Assembly (NCBI RefSeq): GCF_029784135.1
Contig: NC_073745.1
Coordinates: 198,427,807 to 198,491,806, forward strand
Length of the DNA: 64,000 nt
Reading direction: 5' to 3'
DNA from: Toxorhynchites rutilus septentrionalis
Taxonomy: Eukaryota > Arthropoda > Insecta > Diptera > Culicidae
Positions 32,437 to 42,532 of this stretch are shown here, one piece after another. The position numbers and the translations under genes were made by a program. Every line of letters begins with the position of its first letter. The stretch's first letter is position 1. The notes beneath the pieces are model-generated. The model did no database searches and was not told the DNA's origin. It saw only the letters and a program-made list of their open reading frames with translations.

Positions 32437-34016
32437 CATGAAGTGGGTTATATCTATGGTATAACCGCAAGGGTGACGTAGGACTATCGTTGATTTAGAG
32501 ATCATTTGTTTGAAGTTGAATCTAAATCCATTCTGAATGAATGAATAAATGAATATTTGGGGGACTTCTAAAACGTTACGTTACGCGTTACGTTGGAGGC
32601 ACAAGGTTTTATGCATCCAATATAGGATACGAAAAACCTTGTTCTGAAGAATAATCTTCAGAAGCTTTCCTGCTATCTGTACTTGATTGACAAATCACAA
32701 ACCCAAATGTATTATATGGATATTTTATGGATAGAAAACATTAAAATAAACTCTTTCGCTTGAATGTAATTTTCAATTCCAAGGGGAACTGGCAGATTAT
32801 TTTCCAGCAACGATTAGATATTTCCACATTTTCCTCGATACTGGAAGCCCACCAGTAGTTAATACTAACTCGATAACCACCTGTTAATAGCACTTGATTG
32901 AAAAATATTTGGTCACAGTGTTACATGGATAGAAAACATTAAAATAAACTCTTTCACATGAATGTATTTTTAAATTCCCAGAGGAACTGGCAGATTATTT
33001 TCCAGCAATGATTAGATCTTTCCGGAACTTTCTCGATGCTGAATGACATCCAAACGGAAAGAATTCCGCGCGTGTATGTGTCGATCCTTTGCCGTCCACC
33101 TCGTCCAGCACGTTAGGCAACGATGTTGTCTTGTCGATGTCCTCACGAAAAATGAATGTGTCTCACCACCAGAATATCGCTTAAGTATGTTTTGTGTGTG
33201 TGATTGAGTCGAGAGGTGTGGTTTACGATGGCAATTTGGAAGGCAATCTAGAGGGGAATGAACTCTCTGAGCTCGAAACTTTCGGCGACTGAGCAATAAT
33301 CGATTGCGTGCGCATACAATATTAGATACGGAAATATCCTACTGATGAGGAAGAATAATCTTCAGAAGCTTTCCTGCTAATTACACTTGGTTGAAAAATT
33401 ACAAAATCAAATGTATTTGGTCGCTGTGTTATTTGGTTAGAAACATTAAAATAAACTCTTTCACATGAATGTATTTTTAAATTCCCAGAGGAACTGGCAG
33501 ATTATATTCCAGAAATGATTAGATCTTTCCGGAACTTTCTCGATGCTGAATGGCATCCAAACGATGTCTTCCCGGGGAACCGTTTGTGGCATCACTCTCC
33601 TCCTGATGGATTCCCTTCTGGCCTAAGGTGCACAAACAGGCTCTTGGTGATACCGTTCATCCGCGCTTTCATGATAAACGAAGAGCTTCACCACAACAGC
33701 GACAACATGCTCCAATCGCTGTTCAATTAGAACTGAGTGGATTTCCGAGCGGCGCTCGCTTATATACCGATTGGTGATTTCAATAGCCTGTTTTGAGAAC
33801 GATTTTAAGACTATTGAAACAAGTTTTTGGATCAAAAAGTAACAAGTATATAACGCGTAGACATTTTATCTTTCGAATGAAGTGTTTATCATACCATTTC
33901 GTTCATTTTTTTAGGAGCTATTAACGCTCAAAATCTCGGTCTCCGGCGTAACGCTTTCGGTTTCGAAACTTTGATTTTACACCCCGGTATTGAAATGAAA
34001 GACGTAGTCCTACGTC
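32437..34016 (-). mobile_element. Composite repeat copy 2 (one core unit)
   Basis: 1580 bp, inverted relative to copy 1. It starts CATGAAGTGGG with the GGTTATA hairpin and GTGACGTAGGACTA, and ends with the palindrome GACGTAGTCCTACGTC. A runs lie on both sides. It carries the diverged half unit, a single ~710-bp-type unit (about 32880-33540) and the promoter end. Some bases differ from copies 1 and 3 throughout, so it is the oldest or most independent of the three. Confidence 0.8.
33732..33766 (-). promoter_or_regulatory. Core promoter in composite copy 2
   Basis: On the minus strand TATATAAG (33766-33759) is followed by TCAGT (33736-33732), with the same spacing as in copy 1. Confidence 0.5.
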
Positions 34017-34448
34017 AAAACAAAGCTACAAATTATGCGTCAGTGGCGGTACCACGATCAAAGCACTCCCTGAATCACATTAGACGAGCCAGCTGGCGGA
34101 AGCATATGCATAAAGGTTACTAGGTTACTATTTTCAACGACAACTGTTTATTTATTATACTGCTTCAAATACCTTCGACCTAAGATAAGATCAGACAATA
34201 GGGGGTCTTTTACGGACCAAATTTCTGTCAGATACGGACCAAATTTCTGTCAGTCGTTCTGATTTCTGATTGGTCGATTTCGATAAATTTTGTAAACAAA
34301 GTCGATTTTTCCAGTGTTGCCAATAAAAATAAATTACGTTGGGTTTGTATTGAATTTAGAAAAAAAATGAATTTAATTGATATTACGATACTTAGTTTAG
34401 AGGAAATGTGAAGGAATTGTATACACGTTTTACTTAATTATTTTGTTA
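34017..34448. other. Unassigned; short tandem duplication
   Basis: TACGGACCAAATTTCTGTCAG occurs twice about 23 bp apart (34213-34255). The rest is AT-rich with no recognised feature; it may be 3' flank of the THAP gene. Confidence 0.35.
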
Positions 34449-34960
34449 CTATATTTTGATTGAATTGAAAAATTTATATATATAAATTTGATGTTTCAAA
34501 CGAAATATTTCTTCCTGTAGTTGTTTATCTCCTTCATATACGTCAACCAAATCATAATTGTTCTCAATACTTTGTATCTCTTCCCATTCCTCATTCGCGG
34601 ATGCAGCTAAGGTCGGAATTTTCGTAACTCCATTTTCATTGTATTTCCCATCAACAAAATGAGCCTGTATATATACTAGCATTAGGATATGTTTTAGAAT
34701 TAGTTTTTAATACTTACGCTACATATTCTTGTGCTTGATTTGATTTCAAAGAATGGAACTTCTAATTCACTGTTCACGCAAAATCGAATCCATTCTTTCC
34801 GAATATTTTTGTCTTGAGGGAACCGATAAAATTTATACTCAGGATGAGTATCCGTCCTTCGCTCACAATTTAAGGCTTTACACTTCATTTTTATTTTTGA
34901 ATTACGTTTTGTATGAATAAAATGGCTTCCTAACGTTGTTTTGGTTGTATTCCTGCTCAT
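34449..34960 (-). CDS. THAP-domain protein, two exons
   Basis: Small zinc-finger DNA-binding protein of about 152 residues. Exon 1 (34960-34718) and exon 2 (34664-34449) are joined by a 53-bp intron (34717-34665) with GTAAGT donor and TATATACAG acceptor. The THAP zinc site is complete: MKCKALNC supplies two cysteines, RICS the third and AHF the histidine. Spacing is right, with a HPEYKFYRFPQD strand and WIRFC between. The C-terminal part is acidic (NEEWEEIQSIENNYDLVDVYEGD) and ends in a short coiled-coil-like KQLQEEIFRLKHQIY. Translation may start at 34960 or, more typical for THAP, at the ATG at 34888. It could be a host gene or a domesticated P-like transposon exon. Confidence 0.7.
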
Positions 34961-35468
34961 ATAATAAGATAGAATGTTTTGGTTCAGACAATGAGAATCT
35001 GCATAACGCTGTAACGGTTGTCAGATTAGATTTATTTGCTAAAAAAAATCCCAAATTTGTTTTGGAAACGATTATATTATAGATATGGGTATTTAAAAGA
35101 CTTATTTTATCCTTTTAAAGCATATTTTTGAGATTGTCTATTTGAAAATATGCAATAATCATTGAATTCGCACCAACCAAATGTTACGATTCATTAAAAT
35201 AGAAATTTGAAAAATCCGATATTTTATAATATTTGGCAGCTCTGGCATCTTCATGTCATGGCTTCGTTTTTGGACGACGAAGAAGAGTAAGAAGCCAGTT
35301 GTCTGGTCTTGTCTTAGCCTTCGACGAAATCAAATGTAACCATACCAACGTAAGTAATAACATAAACAAATCCAAACTTTTCGTCTTGCCATTCCTCATA
35401 CGTCTTTTCAAAATAGTGTAAATTACGAGCCACCTGTTAACTCCACCATCTTGGTCCGCACTACCTAC

Positions 35469-35720
35469 ACCCAGAAAACAGATTACTAAAATAGGCTACC
35501 AAATCTTTGGTAAGCCAAACATTAGTAGAATGTACAAATTTTCTGTAAATATTACCGACCGTTAGTAAAATAAATGTCAGAAGCAATACACATCCCTATC
35601 AACAATTGGTATATTTTACTGTGCGTTATCGGTAGCTTTGACAATTGTCATCCCTGGCAACCGCGAAAAACTACCTGTCATAAATTCAATTTTTCCGTGC
35701 TGATAACAACAATAAAGGTA
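35469..35720. repeat. MITE-family end, partial
   Basis: CTACACCCAGAAAACAGATT at 35466 and nearby TACCAAAT and ATTAGTA motifs resemble the ends of the 401-bp MITEs at 36877 and 49521 and the end at about 42838. No opposite end was identified. Confidence 0.35.
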
Positions 35721-35796
35721 AGTTCTTTTGAATAATTTTTAAACATTGCACATCAACGTTTGTTTGATGGCTTATTATTTCATTTCGTTGCTGTAT

Positions 35797-37423
35797 TGTA
35801 GGTTATCACATATGGTTCACCTAATCGCGCATAGCGCAGAGAAACCGATTCACAGTGGTGGTACTTTGCGAACCACTAGTGGAGGTGGAGGTATCGTGCT
35901 AGGATTGACCGGCGAAGATGGTGATAACTTGGCCGATAGACACCCGCATGATTTGGTGGACTATTCTTTTTCCAAGCTGGTTAAATGTGATAAGTGTTAG
36001 CAGTACTTACGGGGGCTGATACATGAGTCGGACGGTAGAGTTGACCAACCGTAGTCAGCAGGTCTTTGCGATGTGTTACTTGAACCTGGATCTGTACAAG
36101 CTGTATCGAACGACGCCGCCGAACTACGACGAGGTTAACAAACTGCGTGACTCACTCAACGAAAATCCAATCAACATCGATCAGAGCTGCTACTTACCGG
36201 AGTGTGTAGCCACGGTACTAAAGAAGTTTTTACGGGAGCAGTCCGATCCGATCATTCCGGTTATGTTTTACGACAAACTCGTCGTAGCCTCAAGTAGGAT
36301 ATTCGTTACTTGTTTTATATAACTTTTTACTAACTATCCATGTATCTGTCCACACAGAAATTACCGATGATGCGGTAGCAGTGGCTTTGCATTTCCAGGA
36401 TCCGCCAATTTACCACAACATGAGGCTCAAGTACATCATGATCCATCTGATACGAATATGCCAAATGCAGTATCAGCGGGACTGAAAGAGGAGCCGATAA
36501 TACTGATACAAGTGTGGTACCATATTCTAATGCGTCCTCCTTGAGAGAAAATTGTGTAAGCATACGACTGACACATGTTAGGGCGTTTGTTTATCTTTTC
36601 CAGTCAAGTCGTGTATAACACGGAAAACAACTTGCGAATAATGGAATAACTGGAACAAAAAAACTACCAGAACTTCTGTCTGCTCCTGCGGTACCACCAC
36701 GGAAAATCTCCCGATGTACGGCTGTGTTACAGAAGCAGCATCAGCAACAAATACCCGGTTCATCCACTGTTCTATCAGCAGCATAGGCTACTTCAAAAAA
36801 CCTGCGATCACAGCCCCGGCATCTGTGATACAAGCGCTCTTGGTTAGGGTGTATAATAATGCCGGTAGCAATAGTACCCTTAGAAAAATCCTCGGTCGAA
36901 AACTACTAAATACATTTGGTAATGCAAAATTAGTAGATTGTACAAATTTTTTGTACATATTGTCAACAAACCCGCATCCCTACCAGAGATTAGTATATTT
37001 TACTCGATAACATTAGTAAGCTTGGATATTGTCATATCTGAAAACGGGTGAGAAAAGCGCGTATTAACCATTTTCATTGTTCCCATAAGGCAATACGGAG
37101 GTATAATAAGGATATAATTCTGATACGTGAATTTTCGGCGAGAAAATGTAGCCGATATTGGGCTTCCGAATCATGGTTCTGCTTGACATATGTGTTTATT
37201 AGTACGGTCGAAAATGACTATAGATTAGTAGTATTTACCAAAAAATTCGTTATATTTACTAATTATTTCTCTCAGTGTAGTAACGGAACAGTGGCTGCTG
37301 AAAATCGGGGGACAGTGTTGATACGAGCAGTCGGTGATGCAAACACACTAGCTGACCTGACGGATCAAATCGACCGATTCTTCCTCGAGTTCCATTTTTT
37401 TGTTTATATAGAAATAATTATTT
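35797..37423 (+). pseudogene. RhoGAP-like gene remnant with C1-like segment
   Basis: Degenerate host-type gene. An acceptor (CTGTATTGTAG) precedes 35801. A C1-like stretch follows (HPHDLVDYSFSKLVKCDKC), broken by a TAG at 35998-36000 after KCDKC, then continues in phase. A RhoGAP-like region reads CYLPECVATVLKKFLREQSDPIIPVMFYDKLVVAS, interrupted by an intact 60-bp GT-AG intron (about 36293-36352), then ITDDAVAVALHFQDPPIYHNMRLKYIMIHL. Further stops and shifts follow (about 36483, 36543 and 36648). Readable pieces continue to 37423 once the MITE at 36877-37277 is ignored. Retained introns mean it is not a processed copy. I do not recognise the exact parent gene. Confidence 0.5.
36877..37277. 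mobile_element. 401-bp MITE (copy A)
   Basis: Begins CCCTTAGAAAAATCC and ends TTATTTCTCTCAGTG, an imperfect inverted pair. TAGTA is duplicated on both sides (36872-36876, 37278-37282). A copy of the same length and high similarity lies inverted at 49521-49921. It interrupts the RhoGAP-like pseudogene. Confidence 0.72.
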
Positions 37424-37441
37424 ATAATTTTTATTGATTAC

Positions 37442-38194
37442 TGTTGTATTCGTATTTTCCGGATGGAATCGGATTTAACCAATGAAACGCGCATTCAATT
37501 GTTCACTCCAGCCTGAGGGCATCCGTATACTAGCACATAGGATTTGACAGCGTCAAACATGTCCGGGTCGCAAATGCAATTTGCGACCACTGTCACTCGC
37601 GAGAACTGCCAAACTCTCAAGCTGGTGTAAAACAAGACACTTAACATACTACCAGGTGGGTCAAAACGTGAAGTGGTTTTCTGCAGCCATTTAAAAAATA
37701 CACAAAAGTAAATTAAGACGATTGAGCACAATTTGTGGAATATACTGATACTTTATGAAATACTCATTGCTAATAATCAAGCTAATAATGCAGAATTCAT
37801 TCAAACCCTTTTATTTCACTTAAATTCTTTCAATTTCTTAAGTTGGTTTACATTATAATATAATACTACATTTCAAGTGATCAACCTAGGGTTCTACGTT
37901 TTATATTATCATTCAGACCCTTGTGATCATCATGATCATTACATTTCACATAAATTTTTTTTTCAAAAAACAATTATTTTTTTAGTTAGCGAATGGGCGC
38001 ACCTTGTTCCATAGATTTGCCTTGAGTTCGCCGAGTAATTTGATAGGTTTGGCAATGACAGCTAAATTTGTAGCACATCTTGACTCGCGGATCATATCCC
38101 CTTGCCCGGGGCTTGGTTCACTCTAGTAACTTCTTTATTTTTCCTTTTCCATTTTTACTTCCCGTGTTCCCAGATATTTTATTCAGATACAACA
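37442..38194 (-). repeat. E2 3' LTR, split by a MITE
   Basis: LTR halves 37442-37508 and 38124-38194 plus the duplicated GTTCACTC. Without the 607-bp insertion and one duplication copy it is 138 bp, equal in length and sequence to 42390-42527. Confidence 0.92.
37509..38115. mobile_element. hAT-type non-autonomous element
   Basis: 607-bp AT-rich, non-coding insertion in the E2 3' LTR. An exact 8-bp duplication GTTCACTC flanks it (37501-37508, 38116-38123). Ends are CAGCCTGAGGGCATCC and, inverted, CAAGCCCCGGGCAAGG: an imperfect pair of the CANNG hAT type. Confidence 0.85.
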
Positions 38195-38236
38195 TATTTC
38201 TCTTTCTGTCAATTAGTGGTTTATGTTCGAATTATT

Positions 38237-40909
38237 TCACTCTAGTTCAAAGTCATCGTACCGCAGAGGACGTCTAGCCTCCCGCCTCGGTCTCTCTAGT
38301 GTGCCTTCACGTTGTGACCTCTCATCGTTGACGATAGGTGTGCTGGAAGTCTGATGCGATGATGGAAATGGGGTGCCCCAATCCACGTTACTCTCAGCGA
38401 CATCGGATTCCTCAACGGTTGTATGTTGCTGGCCAGCGAAACTATCCTGGCTTTGTTGTAGTTTCTTGAGATGAGCGGAATTCCTGCGATATTTTCTACC
38501 ATCTCCTGTTTCCACCAACACACTGTTACCCTGCCTTTCAATCACTTTAGCAGGATTAGCGTGAAACATTGGCGAAAGTTTATTTTGTGGTAACAGGTTA
38601 CGCATTAGAACTATATCTTGATGTTGAAGATCCACCTTGTTCGTTTTATGATGAGAGTCGAAATATTTCTTAGAGTTGCTCTTATAAATTTTGTCACAGT
38701 CTCTGATCTCTTCATCCTCGTGAATTAATTCCGGAATCTGTGGAATCCAATCTCGGAATCTTCTGCCCAACGCAATTTCTGCTGGTGAGCGTCCAGTTGC
38801 CGGATGTCTTGTTAGGGAATACACATAGTTTGCCTCCTCCAAATTCCTTTTCCAGTCAGTTCCATTTAGCGCAGATATTCTCAATGTCTTCAGAATGGTG
38901 CGATTTTGTCTCTCTACCTCTCCATTGGCCTGTGGCCAATATGGAGTAGTATGCTTAAGCTGGATGCCATGAACTTTACAAAAATCTTCCATCTTCTGAC
39001 TGGTGAAGTTACGAGCGTTGTCGGTAATCAATACTGCTGGAATTCCCATTCTCATGAATGTATGGCCCAGTCGATTTAATATATCATCAGTTGTTGTTGA
39101 TCGAAGTACATCTATGATACGGAAGCGACTGTACAAATCAATCAAAACGAGGATCGAGTCGCCGGATGGCAGCGGGCCTAATATGTCCATTGCCAACACG
39201 TACCATGGCTGTTGAGGAAGTTCGCGAATATTCATAGGTTCTGGTGTTATTGTTCCTGTCACCAACTGGCAATCCAGACAAGATTTTACCATCTTTTCTG
39301 CGTCCTTGTCTACGTTCGGCCACCACACTTTGCTGCGGAGGCGTTGTTTTGTCCTTTCGATTCCCGGATGTCCTATGTGTGCAAGGTTCAGCACACGCTG
39401 TCGGAGATTGACTGGCACCACTATTCGATCACTTCGAATTATTATTCCGTTCATTTCACTCAATTCCTCACGAAAAGGATGATATTTCTTCAGATCCTCA
39501 CTCCATCTGTCAATACGAAGCGCTTCCTTTACTGCAGTTAATTGTACGTCCTTCACCGTTTCCTTAATGATTTCGTTCAACGAAAGCGCCACCGGCCTTG
39601 ATATTTCCAACACAGCAAGTAGTTGAGATTCTCCCTTTCCATCATATGTAGTACATTCTCGAAATTTCTGAAGTCTTGATAGAGGATCCGCAATATTGGC
39701 TTTCCCTGGAATATGGACAATTTGAAAACGGAATGATTGCAGTCTTAGGGCCCACCGCTCAATCCTCGAGCACTGCTTCCGCTTTGAATTGAAAATTATT
39801 TTCAAAGGTTCGTGATCGGTTACTAACTTAAATGTTAATCCACGGAGGTATGGCTCCAATCTCTCCACCACCCAAACTAGCGCTAAGGCCTCTCTTTCGT
39901 TTTGAGCGTAGCCTCTTTCCGCCGATGACAATCCTTTACTGATGTAGCACACTGGTCTTTTCTTTCCTTCCTTAATCTGAAGCAAAACTGCTCCCAGTCC
40001 TACAGGACTTGCGTCGGCTATCAGAATTGTTTCATCATACGGCGAATAATAACCCAGGTTCCTCGGGTCTGCCAGCTCCTTCTTCACTTTTTCGAATGCC
40101 TCAGTGTGTTTATTGCACCATTTGAACCGTATATTTTTGTGAAGCAGCTCTCTCAACGGCGCGGTCAACGTAGAAAGATTCGGAATGAATTTACCTAGGT
40201 AATTCACTAATCCGAGAAAGCTGCGCACTTCTTCTACATTCTCAGGATTGCGAAATCGACGAATGGAGTCGACCTTTTCCTCCGATGGGCTAATTCCTTT
40301 TCCATTCAGATTATGTCCCATAAACGTTACTTGGGTTCGTCCAAATTCACATTTTCGTTCATTTATCGTAATTCCATACTCCTTCAAGCGATTCAAGACC
40401 ATGGAAAGAACTTTGTCATGCTGATCTTGATTTTTACCGTACACCAGAATGTCATCTATAAAGACTTTCACTCCGGGTATTCCGGCTAGAACTCGCTCAA
40501 TCACATTTTGGAACACCTCCGACGCACAATTCATGCCGAAAGTGAGGCGTTTGTACCTGTAGTACCCGTTGTGTGAAGCGAACGTTGTTATTGCACGGGA
40601 CTCCTCTGCAAGTTCAATCTGATGAAACGCCTTGTTAAGATCGATCTTAGAGAAAATTTTGCAATTGTTCAAATGTGGAATTATGTCATCAAATGTGGGT
40701 AATGGGTGATGCTGTGGAATAATCGCTTTGTTCGCCTCACGCATATCAACACACAAGCGAACTTCGTCTATGGTGCCGGATTTTGGTCGAACTACCAGAC
40801 GAGATATCCACGGCGAATCTCGTGGCGCTGGTTCAATTATATCCTGCTTCAATAACTTCTCTATTTCTCTCTCAACTTTCGGTTGCAGAGGAATCGGAAC
40901 ACGACTTTG
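38237..40909 (-). CDS. pol: E2 RT-RNase H-integrase
   Basis: Open to the stop at 38237 with no internal break. Counting from 40852: RT with FIDD at about 130-133 and FLGLVNYLGKFIPNL; RNase H IADASPVGLGAVLLQ (about 274), TDHEPL and ADPLSR; integrase zinc domain HIGHPGIERTKQRL...CLDCQ (about 490-530); DDE core AMDILGPLPSGD (about 553), TDNARNF, QANGEVERQNRT. No ATG opens this frame. It reads upstream into PIPLQPKVEREIEKLLKQ, which overlaps the end of the gag-protease frame in the -1 register. A programmed -1 shift or a one-base deletion would both explain this. No chromodomain was seen. Confidence 0.88.
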   Translation of the reverse strand, partial: QSRVPIPLQPKVEREIEKLLKQDIIEPAPRDSPWISRLVVRPKSGTIDEVRLCVDMREANKAIIPQHHPLPTFDDIIPHLNNCKIFSKIDLNKAFHQIELAEESRAITTFASHNGYYRYKRLTFGMNCASEVFQNVIERVLAGIPGVKVFIDDILVYGKNQDQHDKVLSMVLNRLKEYGITINERKCEFGRTQVTFMGHNLNGKGISPSEEKVDSIRRFRNPENVEEVRSFLGLVNYLGKFIPNLSTLTAPLRELLHKNIRFKWCNKHTEAFEKVKKELADPRNLGYYSPYDETILIADASPVGLGAVLLQIKEGKKRPVCYISKGLSSAERGYAQNEREALALVWVVERLEPYLRGLTFKLVTDHEPLKIIFNSKRKQCSRIERWALRLQSFRFQIVHIPGKANIADPLSRLQKFRECTTYDGKGESQLLAVLEISRPVALSLNEIIKETVKDVQLTAVKEALRIDRWSEDLKKYHPFREELSEMNGIIIRSDRIVVPVNLRQRVLNLAHIGHPGIERTKQRLRSKVWWPNVDKDAEKMVKSCLDCQLVTGTITPEPMNIRELPQQPWYVLAMDILGPLPSGDSILVLIDLYSRFRIIDVLRSTTTDDILNRLGHTFMRMGIPAVLITDNARNFTSQKMEDFCKVHGIQLKHTTPYWPQANGEVERQNRTILKTLRISALNGTDWKRNLEEANYVYSLTRHPATGRSPAEIALGRRFRDWIPQIPELIHEDEEIRDCDKIYKSNSKKYFDSHHKTNKVDLQHQDIVLMRNLLPQNKLSPMFHANPAKVIERQGNSVLVETGDGRKYRRNSAHLKKLQQSQDSFAGQQHTTVEESDVAESNVDWGTPFPSSHQTSSTPIVNDERSQREGTLERPRREARRPLRYDDFELE

Positions 40910-42183
40910 TGTGGTTTGACTGTTGGGTCCACCTGCACGGTGACGAGGACATCCTTCACCTTCCCGATCTTTTCTTCACTCGACTGAACCGCACAAATAG
41001 ATGTGTCTATTTTAAGGATACCCAGTTCCATTGCAGTCTTCCGTCCCAGTAAGTTATTGCCGCCTTCGCGGACGACATACACCTTGTCTCTTATCGATGA
41101 CTTCTTGGTGGCAATTTCTGCAACAAACATCCCTTTTACCGATAGTTTATTATTCCCGTAAGCTAATAATGTTTTCGAAACATGACCGGTATGGTAATGA
41201 ACCTTCACTTCATGATCCTTCAGGTACTTCCATGTTTCACTGCTAATAACGTTAACTCCTGCTCCGGAATCGATCGTCCAATTCAATTTTACTCCTCCGA
41301 TCTTACATTTAACCATTTCATTTTGGTCCGGATTGGTTGCAAACACAAAGTTGACGTTATTTCCATCTTCAGATGTTGAATCTCGACATTCCTCTTCCTC
41401 AGTGTCTGAATTATCGCTCACGATTTGACGTACTTTTTTCTTTCCACCTTCTTTGTTCTTGCGTGAATTTTTCGGCTTAGTTTTGCAACATCGTTTAAAA
41501 TGTCCCAGTAGATTACATTTTTCACACTTCTTGTCACGTGCCGGACAGTCTTCGTCGTTTGCGTAATGGCCCTGGCGGCCACACCGATAACATTCCCTCG
41601 AGCTAGAAATGCGATTTACCTCTTCATGCTTCTGTAGATTTCGTCGATGCTTAGCGATGGTCTCAAGTGAACGACCCATCTCTACTGTCTGTGCAAGCGT
41701 CATGTTACCTTTCGTTAAAATCTTGGCTCTCAATTCGTCAGAGTGTCCTCGCTCGAAAATTTGCTCCTTGATGTTTTCTTCTAGCCACTCTCCATACTCG
41801 CACAAATTTCCTTGTTCACGTAAGCGTAGTACAAATTTCTCGATTGATTCATCCGCCGCTTGTTCCAGATTTCTAAAAATATGTCGCTCTCTTGGTAAAC
41901 ATTTCAGCGGCAAAAAGTAATCGTCCAGTAGTTTAATTGCTTCTTTGTAAATATCCGACCCGTTCGGAACTTGTATCTCATCTTCTCCTTTCAGATTGAA
42001 ATAAATATCTTGCACGTCGCTGCCGGCGTAGTGTAGTAAATATGAACGTTTTCGCTCTGCTATGGTAACATTGTTTACCTCCAAGAATATCTCAAAACAC
42101 CGCTTCCACTTCTTCCATCGGTTTGAAACGGTGGAGGTGTCGCTCGGATCAAACCTCGGTAAGCCTGAATTTACTGGTTCCAT
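40861..42183 (-). CDS. gag: E2 Gag-protease
   Basis: Starts at the ATG at 42183 (MEPVNSGLPRFDPSD). Capsid region WKKWKRCFEIFLEVNNV; two zinc knuckles CYRCGRQGHYANDEDC and CEKCNLLGHFKRCC; a basic linker (KTKPKNSRKNKEGGKKK), then an acidic one; aspartic protease WTIDSGAGVNVIS. The frame ends at 40861 shortly after VDPTVKP, inside the normally continuous protease-RT linker, where the RT frame is -1. E1 reads through the same place in one frame, which favours a small lesion over a programmed site. Confidence 0.85.
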   Translation of the reverse strand: MEPVNSGLPRFDPSDTSTVSNRWKKWKRCFEIFLEVNNVTIAERKRSYLLHYAGSDVQDIYFNLKGEDEIQVPNGSDIYKEAIKLLDDYFLPLKCLPRERHIFRNLEQAADESIEKFVLRLREQGNLCEYGEWLEENIKEQIFERGHSDELRAKILTKGNMTLAQTVEMGRSLETIAKHRRNLQKHEEVNRISSSRECYRCGRQGHYANDEDCPARDKKCEKCNLLGHFKRCCKTKPKNSRKNKEGGKKKVRQIVSDNSDTEEEECRDSTSEDGNNVNFVFATNPDQNEMVKCKIGGVKLNWTIDSGAGVNVISSETWKYLKDHEVKVHYHTGHVSKTLLAYGNNKLSVKGMFVAEIATKKSSIRDKVYVVREGGNNLLGRKTAMELGILKIDTSICAVQSSEEKIGKVKDVLVTVQVDPTVKPHKVVFRFLCNRKLREK

Positions 42184-42389
42184 AATACTTCTTCCGACGG
42201 ACAATTTGTAGTCCGCTTCGCGCACTTTTTCTTCGTTCCGTTTTATTTGTTCCGCTTGCTATTTTTATGGCTTCCCCGTTTTTTCACGGGAATATATGCA
42301 GAATGTTTTTTTCCACGTTTCTCCCGCACGAATTCAATCAAAACCCGTATCGAAACACTTTTCTGTTGTTTCCAACCTCTGTCGCCAAA

Positions 42390-42527
42390 TGTTGTATTCG
42401 TATTTTCCGGATGGAATCGGATTTAACCAATGAAACGCGCATTCAATTGTTCACTCTAGTAACTTCTTTATTTTTCCTTTTCCATTTTTACTTCCCGTGT
42501 TCCCAGATATTTTATTCAGATACAACA
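42390..42527 (-). repeat. E2 5' LTR (138 bp)
   Basis: Intact TGTTGTATTCG...CAGATACAACA LTR, followed by the ATTAC duplication. Confidence 0.92.
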
Positions 42528-42532
42528 ATTAC

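Larger units (their letters stand above)
37442..42527 (-). mobile_element. Complete Ty3/gypsy retrotransposon E2
   Basis: Element with 138-bp LTRs (TGTTG...CAACA) that look identical once a MITE in the 3' LTR is ignored. A 5-bp ATTAC duplication flanks it (37437-37441, 42528-42532). Two bases inside the 5' LTR is the primer-binding site TGGCGACAGAGGTTGG (42387 downward). A purine tract AGAAAGAGAAATA adjoins the 3' LTR. Gag-protease and RT-integrase lie in two frames with no env. Young and nearly intact; the only coding break is a -1 shift between protease and RT. Confidence 0.93.

Noticed and set aside
38080..38277. Plus-strand frame crossing the E2 3' LTR
   Set aside because: It spans the MITE-LTR boundary and the E2 polypurine tract, so it is a chance frame.
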